Source: Treponema sp. (GTDB taxonomy: Bacteria > Spirochaetota > Spirochaetia > Treponematales > Treponemataceae). From it: 51,184 nt of DNA. The translations under genes and the position numbers were made by a program. The notes beneath the pieces were generated by a model. The model searched no databases. It was given only the letters and a program-made list of their open reading frames with translations, and was not told where the DNA came from. Shown piece after piece: positions 7,313 to 13,568 of the stretch; positions within the stretch are counted from its first letter, which is position 1, and every line of letters starts with the position of its first letter. Where the stretch lies: positions 1 through 51,184 of the forward strand of contig JAFZLA010000025.1 of NCBI GenBank assembly GCA_017551705.1. Direction: 5' to 3'.

Positions 7313-8158
7313 TTAAAGTCTATGTATTTCCACGCCCTTGTCAAAGGCGCCTTCCTCAATCTGGCACCATTTGGAGACCGTGACCTTTTCCAATTTTTCG
7401 CAAAACTCAAAGGCCTTTTCGCGGATTGTCCTAACGCTTAATGGAATTTCCACCTCGCGCAAATTAAGGCAACCGCTAAAGGTAAAGGCCGCGATTTCTT
7501 CCGTTCCTTTTGGGATTTTAAATTCTTCCAGCGAGGAGCAGCCCAAAAAGGCGGCCTGCTCGATTTGCTTTACGCTTTTTGTCAGCGCAAATTTTTTAAG
7601 GCCCGCGCAATTGCTAAAGGCGCGCTCGCCAATCCATTCAACGGTAGGGGGCAGGTTAACTTCTTGAAGGTTTGCGTAGCCTTCAAAGGCGTACCAGCCG
7701 ATTGACTTTGTGTTTTTGGGGAACTCTATGGCCGCCAAATTTTTGTCGACGGCAAAAAGTATTGACCGCCATTTTGCGTTGTACAAGAGGCCGCCTTCCA
7801 ACTTGTAGGAAGGATTTTTGAGCAAAATTTGCGCGGGGTCCAGCACAGCCCCGTTTTGGGCTTGCAAAATATTTTGGGCGGCCCCGTTTTGGGCTTGCGA
7901 GCCGCTTTGTTCAAACGCGTTTTGGGCCAGCGCGATAATGTTTGAGTCCGCCTGGACTTCTTTTAATTTTGGGCAGGCGGCAAAGGTTAGGGGGGCGATG
8001 TAGTTTAGGTCCTTGTTCAAGACAAGGCGGCTCAGGTTGGGGCAGCCGTAAAAGGCTCCGATTCCGACGGCGTGGACTTGCTCGTTAAATTCTAGGTCTT
8101 CCAAATCCTCGCGGCCGCTTTGAGAATAGTTTCCGATGTAAAAGGGGCTGTCTTCCAT
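7313..8158 (-). CDS. Leucine-rich repeat protein (BspA-like LRR_5)
   Basis: A 281-residue protein made mainly of LRR_5 (BspA/TpLRR type) repeats. The repeat seeds are visible as VHAVGIGAFYGCPNLSRLVL, SIGWYAFEGYANLQEVNLP, WIGERAFSNCAGLKKFALT, QIEQAAFLGCSSLEEFKIP, EIAAFTFSGCLNLREVEIP and TIREKAFEFCEKLEKVTV. There is no signal peptide or anchor, so unlike BspA adhesins this one looks cytoplasmic. Between the first two and the last repeats, residues about 86-106 contain a Gln/Asn/Ala stretch made of an exact 18-base tandem duplication (7848-7865 and 7881-7898). A Shine-Dalgarno AGGAAC precedes the ATG by 4 bases. It is divergent from the RNB nuclease gene, 29 bases away. The binding partner is unknown. 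Confidence 0.85.
   Translation of the reverse strand: MEDSPFYIGNYSQSGREDLEDLEFNEQVHAVGIGAFYGCPNLSRLVLNKDLNYIAPLTFAACPKLKEVQADSNIIALAQNAFEQSGSQAQNGAAQNILQAQNGAVLDPAQILLKNPSYKLEGGLLYNAKWRSILFAVDKNLAAIEFPKNTKSIGWYAFEGYANLQEVNLPPTVEWIGERAFSNCAGLKKFALTKSVKQIEQAAFLGCSSLEEFKIPKGTEEIAAFTFSGCLNLREVEIPLSVRTIREKAFEFCEKLEKVTVSKWCQIEEGAFDKGVEIHRL
7848..7898 (-). repeat. In-frame tandem repeat inside the LRR gene
   Basis: GCCCCGTTTTGGGCTTGC occurs exactly at 7848-7865 and again at 7881-7898. The period is 33 bases, 11 codons, so it is in frame. It encodes two copies of QAQNGA on the minus strand, between leucine-rich repeats. Confidence 0.9.
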
Positions 8159-8187
8159 TTTGTTCCTGTTTATATTATAATGAAGAT
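8159..8187. promoter_or_regulatory. Overlapping divergent -10 boxes, LRR gene and RNB nuclease
   Basis: The 29-base gap contains TATAAT on the plus strand (8176-8181) and TATAAT on the minus strand (read from 8179 to 8174), sharing four bases. The plus-strand box is exactly 6 bases before the nuclease ATG with no Shine-Dalgarno, implying a leaderless transcript. The -35 at 17 bases (TTCCAT, 8153-8158) is weak. The minus-strand box is 15 bases before the LRR ATG. Polymerase could serve only one direction at a time. Confidence 0.6.
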
Positions 8188-10083
8188 ATGTTCGAAAAAA
8201 ATCAAGCGGTTTTGTATAAAAAAAACGCCGCCGTAATCACAGAAATCGAAGGCGACAAGTTCGCCATTAAATATTGTTCCGCTCCCGCAACCGACACGGG
8301 AAAGGCCGCCAAGTACGACACGGTCAAAGTCCGCGCCAAGGACATCGCCGCTCTTCCGTCAAAAAACGTGACTATAGAAAAGGTCTTGGCCTTTGGCGAC
8401 GAGCACGCCGACGCAAAAATTTCAGAGGCGTGGGAACTGTTGCAAAGCGACGACTCCACCGCCGGCCAAAAAATTTCTTTTGAGGAATTGTTGTCGCTGG
8501 TGGATTCCGCCGCTAAGCCTGAGGCCGCGTATTTTTACTTCGACAAACTTAGGAGCGGCTTTGAATTTTCTTTGTCGGAAGACGACCTTAAAAATTGCGC
8601 GCTGGCCTTTGTTCCCCGGACGCAAGAAGAAATCGCCGCGCTAAAAAGCAAGGCGGACCTTAAGGCCCACGAAGCCGAATACTACGCGGCCTTTTTGGAC
8701 CGCCTAAAAAATCGCGTACTGGACCTTGCGGCCGACTCAAAATTTATGGGCGAAGTCGAGGCGGTGGCGCTTGGCAAAACCGACAAGTCCAAGGTAATGC
8801 AAGACGCTGGGGTTGCCGCAACGCCTGAGAACGCCCACAAGCTTTTGCTTGACACAGGCGTTTGGGCGATTACAAAAAATCCCCATCCGACGCGCTGGGG
8901 CCTTTCGATGAAGTCCGCCTCTTTAAGCTTGGCCGCTCCTCCCGACGAAGAGCGAATGGAAGTTCCAGGCATTTCTTACGCGATAGACAACGAATGGTCG
9001 GCCGACCCGGACGACGCCGTGGCCTTTGACGGAAAATATTTGTGGGTTCACATAGCCGACCCGGCCAGCGCGATTCTTCCGCAAAGCCCGATTGACAAGG
9101 CTGCGATGGACCGCGGCGCGACGCTTTACATTCCAGAGGGCGCGGCCAGAATGCTTTGCGAAGATTCTTTGGAAGACTACGCGCTTGGCCTTACGACAAA
9201 GAGCCGCGCGCTTTCGTTCCGCATTTTATTGAACGCCGACGGAAGCATAGAAGAATGCCAAGTCTTTAAAACGCTGGTCAACGTAAAGCGGCTCACATAC
9301 CAAGCGGCGGACGGACTTAAGGACGGCGAGCTAAAGGATTTGTTCGCAATAGCCGCTCGAAATTTGGAGCGGCGCAAAAATGCCGGCAGCGTCGAAATCG
9401 ATTTGCCCGAAGTCCACATCACGCTTGATGAAAACAAAAAAGTTTTTATAGAGCCAGAGGTTCATCCACAAAGCGCCGAAGTGGTGCGCGAGATGATGCT
9501 TTTGGCGGGCGAAGGCGCGGCGCGTTTTGCCTTTGCCAACAAGATTCCTTTTGTTTACGTCCGCCAAGAGTCGCCCGACATTCCCAAGGATTTGCCCGAC
9601 GGTCTTGCCGGAGAATTCAAAACCGTTAAGTGCATGCACAGGCGCGAGGTTGGCTTGGCTCCAGGCCCGCACGCAGGTTTGGGCTTGGGGATGTACAGCC
9701 AGGTCACAAGCCCCTTGCGCCGCTACGGAGACCTTTTGTGTCACGAGCAGCTGCGCGCCTTTTTGGACGGCCGCGACCTTATCGACAAGGACGCGATGCT
9801 GGAACGGTTGTCCGCCGGAGACGAGGCGGCCTACGCTTGCAAAAAGGCCGAGCGCAAAAGCGACTTGCATTGGACTTTGGTTTATCTTTTGCAAAATCCC
9901 GACTGGACGGGCGAGGCCGTTTGCGTTGACTTTAAGGGCAACGAGGCCGTCTTTATGATTCCGTCTTTGGCGCAGCAGACAACGTTCGCTCCAAAGAACA
10001 AATTGAGCTTAAACGATAAGATTATAGTCAAGGCAAAAAGCGTGGACATTCCAAACTTGCGCGCGCAGTTTGTCGAAGTCTAG
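8188..10083 (+). CDS. RNB-domain exoribonuclease (RNase II/R family)
   Basis: A 631-residue 3'-to-5' exoribonuclease of the RNase II/RNase R family. The RNB catalytic domain begins near residue 262: GISYAIDNEWSADPDDAVAF carries the acidic cluster D267, D273, D275 and D276 that binds Mg2+. It ends with MYSQVTSPLRRYGDLLCHEQL near residue 510, the family's RNA-binding signature with the conserved Arg pair. The N-terminal 240 residues are not a clear cold-shock domain pair, and the C-terminal S1 domain looks short (about residues 560-631). This is therefore a compact variant and I do not assign rnr or rnb. The ATG at 8188 follows TATAAT by 6 bases with no Shine-Dalgarno. The stop overlaps the end of the convergent HD-GYP gene. 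Confidence 0.9.
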   Translation: MFEKNQAVLYKKNAAVITEIEGDKFAIKYCSAPATDTGKAAKYDTVKVRAKDIAALPSKNVTIEKVLAFGDEHADAKISEAWELLQSDDSTAGQKISFEELLSLVDSAAKPEAAYFYFDKLRSGFEFSLSEDDLKNCALAFVPRTQEEIAALKSKADLKAHEAEYYAAFLDRLKNRVLDLAADSKFMGEVEAVALGKTDKSKVMQDAGVAATPENAHKLLLDTGVWAITKNPHPTRWGLSMKSASLSLAAPPDEERMEVPGISYAIDNEWSADPDDAVAFDGKYLWVHIADPASAILPQSPIDKAAMDRGATLYIPEGAARMLCEDSLEDYALGLTTKSRALSFRILLNADGSIEECQVFKTLVNVKRLTYQAADGLKDGELKDLFAIAARNLERRKNAGSVEIDLPEVHITLDENKKVFIEPEVHPQSAEVVREMMLLAGEGAARFAFANKIPFVYVRQESPDIPKDLPDGLAGEFKTVKCMHRREVGLAPGPHAGLGLGMYSQVTSPLRRYGDLLCHEQLRAFLDGRDLIDKDAMLERLSAGDEAAYACKKAERKSDLHWTLVYLLQNPDWTGEAVCVDFKGNEAVFMIPSLAQQTTFAPKNKLSLNDKIIVKAKSVDIPNLRAQFVEV

Positions 10084-11369
10084 GAATCGTTCTCGCGTTT
10101 TTTGTAAAGGCCGGTGTCTTCGCGCTTGGCTTCGTAAATCGTGGAGTCGTTCATCGCCTCAATCTGAAGGTATGTGATTTCGGTTTCGATTTCCAAAACC
10201 GCCTCGGCCACAAGCGGGTCAAACTGCTTTCCCGAAGTGTCGGCAAAGATGTTCATCGCTTCGTCGATCGTAAAGGCGCGCTTGTAGGGACGCACGGTCA
10301 ACAGCGCGTCCAAAACGTCCGCCGCCGCCATGATTCTTCCGCACAAGGGAATTTCGCTTTCGGCAAGGCGCAGGGGGTAGCCCGTTCCGTCCCATTTTTC
10401 GTGGTGGGTCAGCGCCATAAGAAGCGCGCATTGGGTGAACTCGTCGTCTTCGATTCCGGCAAAGGCCTTGTCTATGATTTGCTCGCCCCAAAGAGGATGC
10501 ATTTTTATGATTTCAAATTCGTCGTCGGTCAGCTTTCCGGGCTTTTCCAAAATCGTTTCGGGAATTTTCATCTTTCCCATGTCGTGAAGGGGAGCGGCTT
10601 TTACCATCACCTCTGCTGTGTGCTCGTTGAGCTCGTCGGGGTAGAAGCCTTTTTCTATCATCTTGGCGCAAATGCGTTCCACATAGTTGGCTGTTCTTTG
10701 GACGTGCTGGCCGGTAAAAGCGTCTTTTGACTCGACCAAATCCGCGACGCTTAGTATCAAGCGGTCTTGGATGTTTTGAACTTTTTGCATTTGGCGGAAT
10801 TGCGCGTCAATGCTTTTTCTGATAAAGCTTGTGACAAGAACAACAAAAACCGCGCAAAGGATATATTCAAAAGTGCAGCCAATGCAATAGCCCAAAACGT
10901 TTTGGTTTATGGGAACAACGCTGTTTTCGGGCAATACGGTTCCGCGGATTATAAGCGAGGCCAGCAAGACAAAATAGCCGATGGTGGTCATTGTCAGGCT
11001 GAATCTTCTATTAAAGTATAGGCAGCTTATTAGCGGAACGGTTATAAAGCCCATGAACATCACCACGCCGGGCGAAATGCTGGACATAAAGAGCGAAATT
11101 TCTATGGCAAAAAGGTAAAAATATTTTATCGCGCGGTTTTTGGGATTTGCTATAATGAAAGCTCTTGCCAAAAACCAAAGTCCCAATTGGATTAAAGCGT
11201 ATGTCGCAGTGATTGGATATGAAATGCGGGGCAAAATGCCCAGCGCGTGAAAAACAATGAGCGCGATGCCAATAATAACTCCCGGGAGCATCAGCCAAGA
11301 AACAATCTTGTTGATTTTTTGCTCGTTTTCCAGGAGAAATTCCGCTTGTTTTGTGTCTCTCTTCCTCAT
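10080..11369 (-). CDS. Membrane HD-GYP domain c-di-GMP phosphodiesterase
   Basis: A 429-residue inner-membrane enzyme likely to hydrolyse cyclic di-GMP. The first 190 residues hold about six hydrophobic segments (for example WLMLPGVIIGIALIVFHAL and YILCAVFVVLVTSFI). A short linker helix leads to the HD-GYP domain: TGQHVQRTANYVERI, LHDMGKMKIPETIL with the metal-binding HD, KMHPLWGEQII, THHEKWDGTGYP with the diagnostic GYP, and IMAAADVLDALLTVRPYK. All catalytic motifs are intact. The frame is open upstream to 11423, but I place the start at the ATG of MRKRDTK because TTGCCT-N17-TATAAT ends exactly 6 bases before it. Together with the PilZ protein at 41480 it shows c-di-GMP signalling in this organism. 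The sensory ligand of the membrane part is unknown. Confidence 0.9.
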   Translation of the reverse strand: MRKRDTKQAEFLLENEQKINKIVSWLMLPGVIIGIALIVFHALGILPRISYPITATYALIQLGLWFLARAFIIANPKNRAIKYFYLFAIEISLFMSSISPGVVMFMGFITVPLISCLYFNRRFSLTMTTIGYFVLLASLIIRGTVLPENSVVPINQNVLGYCIGCTFEYILCAVFVVLVTSFIRKSIDAQFRQMQKVQNIQDRLILSVADLVESKDAFTGQHVQRTANYVERICAKMIEKGFYPDELNEHTAEVMVKAAPLHDMGKMKIPETILEKPGKLTDDEFEIIKMHPLWGEQIIDKAFAGIEDDEFTQCALLMALTHHEKWDGTGYPLRLAESEIPLCGRIMAAADVLDALLTVRPYKRAFTIDEAMNIFADTSGKQFDPLVAEAVLEIETEITYLQIEAMNDSTIYEAKREDTGLYKKRENDS

Positions 11370-11375
11370 TCTTCC

Positions 11376-11404
11376 ATTATAACTCATTTTGCCGTTCAAG
11401 GCAA
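11376..11404 (-). promoter_or_regulatory. Leaderless-type promoter of the HD-GYP gene
   Basis: On the minus strand: TTGCCT (11404-11399), 17-base spacer, TATAAT (11381-11376), then 6 bases to the ATG at 11369. There is no Shine-Dalgarno in the six bases beyond a purine run that touches the start. The transcript should begin at or within a base or two of the A of ATG. Confidence 0.65.
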
Positions 11405-11416
11405 GCGCGTTTTTTA

Positions 11417-13456
11417 TTACCAAATTCCAATGCGTTTTTCGGGCGCCAAATACATTTTGTCGCCGGGTTTTATGCCGTAAGTTTTGTAAAATTCGTCGAA
11501 TTGCTGAATTGTGACATTGACCCTAAGGTAGTCGAATGGGTGGACGTCGGTCTTGAGCCTCCAGTCGGCGAATTGTTTTTGGCTTACGCTTGCCCAAAGC
11601 CGCGCGTAGGTTTTAAAGAAAAGGTCGTAGTCAAAGTCGTCCTTATTTTTGGCCAGCGCGAGCATTACTTTTATGCCGCCTATGTCGGCCGCCGCTTCGC
11701 CTTGCAGGGTCTTTCCGCTTTGACGCTCGTTTCCAAGCGTGTTCATGCTGTCAAAATAATCGGCTATTTTTTGAGTGCGCTTCTGGAAGGCGGCGTAGTC
11801 TTCCTCTGTCCACCAGTTTTTCATGGCGCCGTGTTTGTCAAATTGGCTTCCGCCGGCGTCAAAGGAATGGCTTATTTCGTGGCCGATGACGGCGCCTAGC
11901 GTGGCGTAAAGCTCTTCGTCCTTCATGTCCGGGCGGTAAAAGGCGCCGCCCAAGATGCCCGCGATGATGTTTATGGAATTGTTTAAATGGCTGTTAAAGG
12001 CGTTCACTTGGTAAACTTTGCTGTTCCACATTCCGCTTCCGTGATTTTTGTTCACTTGTTTGTTGGTTTTGTTTATAAAGAAGGCGTCAATTTTTTGAAC
12101 AGCGCTAAATATGCTTTCGCCTTCCGCCGCCGAGCGAATGTCGAGCGCGCTGTAATTGTCCCACAAGACGGGATAGGCCACGTGAATTTTTGTGGCGTTT
12201 ATTTTTTCTATCGCTTTTTTCTTTGTGGCGTCGCAAAGCCAGTCTTGGCTGTTTATCATTATTCTGTATTCGGCGATGATTTCCTTTATTATTTTTGTCA
12301 CGCGGCTCTTGGCTTTTTTGTCAACGCAATATTTTGCGTATAGCTTTGAAAGCGGAACGGAAATTATGTCTGAGACAAAGTCGCAAGCGTCTTGTTCCAA
12401 ACTTTGCGCTTCTGCGACTCCAAAGCGTTTGTCCGCGGCGGCGTTGAAAAAATCATAGGTGTCTTTGTCCAAAAACATTGCGGCGGAGCGCGCGATGGAT
12501 TCAATGATGCAGGCCTTGACGCTTTCGAAATTGTCTTGAACAAAAAGCTCGTTGATTTTCTTTAGCCAAGCAGGCTCCGCCAAATAAATTTTTTTGGCTT
12601 TGTCCATTCCTCGCCGCGCCATTATTTGGACAAGCGGATAATTTGGCGAAAGCTCCTGCAATTCTTGGACGCTTTTTTGGTTGAGGGTTTTCTTTAGGTA
12701 ATCAGGAGAGCTGCAATCTTCTTCCGTCATTATGCTGGTCGCCAAGGCGCTTTCAAATTGGTATTTGCGCGCGATGATTTCTTTGGCGGCCGCGGCGCCA
12801 TATCCAAGCTTTTGAAGGATAAAAAGCGCGACGGAGTCCCTGAACTCCTTTGTGTTCTTTCCGTTGTCGCTAAGTTTTTTGTATTCCGCTGAATCGTCCA
12901 ACGAAAGGCTGGTTGGATATATCTCCAGCGCGCTTCTAAAGGAGTCGTTTGCATCCTTTCCGACGTAAAAATTGCAAAGAGTGTTTCCGTTGTAAATGCA
13001 GTCGTCGCTGGCAAGATAGTCGGCCAGTTCTTTGATGGTTTTTATTTTTTCCACACGCCCGACAATTTTTTTCAGCTCTTCGATTCCTGTTTTTCTTGTT
13101 TCCCAATCCAAGAACAGGGCGTACAAATTTTGAACGTTTTGCGCGTCGCGGCCCTGCAGGCTTTTGTTGGTCATAAGGTCCAAAAGCTCTTTGTTCACTT
13201 GAATTTTGCGTTCCGTAAAGCTGTTGGAATTTGGATAGCCTTGCGGAATCTTTGCCGCAACCAGCCAGTCGTGGTTTACGGCGGCATAAAAATCGTCGGC
13301 AAGTCTAGGATTGTAGCCTTGCGCCACGCCCACGATTGTGGAGTTTTTCCAGGGCGTTTCTTGGGCAAAGGCCGGGAGGCAAAGCGCGGCGAGCAGCGCC
13401 GTCAAAACAAGGGCGCGATTCAAGGCCGCGCGGGCGTCAAAAATCTTTCTATACAT
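11417..13456 (-). CDS. Exported M13-family zinc metallopeptidase (PepO/neprilysin type)
   Basis: A 679-residue periplasmic or surface endopeptidase. Residues 8-31 make a signal peptide (hydrophobic ALVLTALLAALCLPAFA, cleavage likely after AFA; no lipobox Cys). The N-terminal M13 domain starts with GYNPRLADDFYAAVNHDWL. The catalytic C-terminal domain carries VNAFNSHLNNSINIIAGIL (the NAxY-like substrate site reads NAFN here), VIGHEISHSFD near residue 525 with the zinc-binding HExxH, and GEAAADIGGIKVML with the third zinc ligand ExxxD. The C-terminal ends in a CxxW-like place without Cys (IGIW). Length matches the family. TTGACA-N17-TAAAAT ends 6 bases before the ATG, suggesting a leaderless mRNA. 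Confidence 0.93.
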   Translation of the reverse strand: MYRKIFDARAALNRALVLTALLAALCLPAFAQETPWKNSTIVGVAQGYNPRLADDFYAAVNHDWLVAAKIPQGYPNSNSFTERKIQVNKELLDLMTNKSLQGRDAQNVQNLYALFLDWETRKTGIEELKKIVGRVEKIKTIKELADYLASDDCIYNGNTLCNFYVGKDANDSFRSALEIYPTSLSLDDSAEYKKLSDNGKNTKEFRDSVALFILQKLGYGAAAAKEIIARKYQFESALATSIMTEEDCSSPDYLKKTLNQKSVQELQELSPNYPLVQIMARRGMDKAKKIYLAEPAWLKKINELFVQDNFESVKACIIESIARSAAMFLDKDTYDFFNAAADKRFGVAEAQSLEQDACDFVSDIISVPLSKLYAKYCVDKKAKSRVTKIIKEIIAEYRIMINSQDWLCDATKKKAIEKINATKIHVAYPVLWDNYSALDIRSAAEGESIFSAVQKIDAFFINKTNKQVNKNHGSGMWNSKVYQVNAFNSHLNNSINIIAGILGGAFYRPDMKDEELYATLGAVIGHEISHSFDAGGSQFDKHGAMKNWWTEEDYAAFQKRTQKIADYFDSMNTLGNERQSGKTLQGEAAADIGGIKVMLALAKNKDDFDYDLFFKTYARLWASVSQKQFADWRLKTDVHPFDYLRVNVTIQQFDEFYKTYGIKPGDKMYLAPEKRIGIW

Positions 13457-13462
13457 ATGAAG

Positions 13463-13491
13463 ATTTTAGCGCGCGATTTTTCTTGTGTCAA
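13463..13491 (-). promoter_or_regulatory. Leaderless-type promoter of the M13 peptidase gene
   Basis: Near-consensus on the minus strand: TTGACA (13491-13486), 17 bases, TAAAAT (13468-13463), then CTTCAT and the ATG at 13456. There is no purine-rich Shine-Dalgarno between box and start. This is the clearest of six such promoters in the window. Confidence 0.75.
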
Positions 13492-13519
13492 ATTTATTAT
13501 GGTAGAAGATTGGCGCAAA

Positions 13520-13550
13520 AAAAACGGCCGCTTTGTAGGCGGCCGTTTTT
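13520..13550 (-). terminator. Rho-independent terminator after the ankyrin gene
   Basis: A perfect 12-pair stem, AAAAACGGCCGC (13520-13531) and GCGGCCGTTTTT (13539-13550), with a 7-base loop. On the minus strand the right arm ends in a run of eight T, and it follows the ankyrin stop by about 20 bases. The A run on the other side would also let it work on the plus strand. Confidence 0.85.
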
Positions 13551-13568
13551 GTCGTTATTTGCTTTTAT

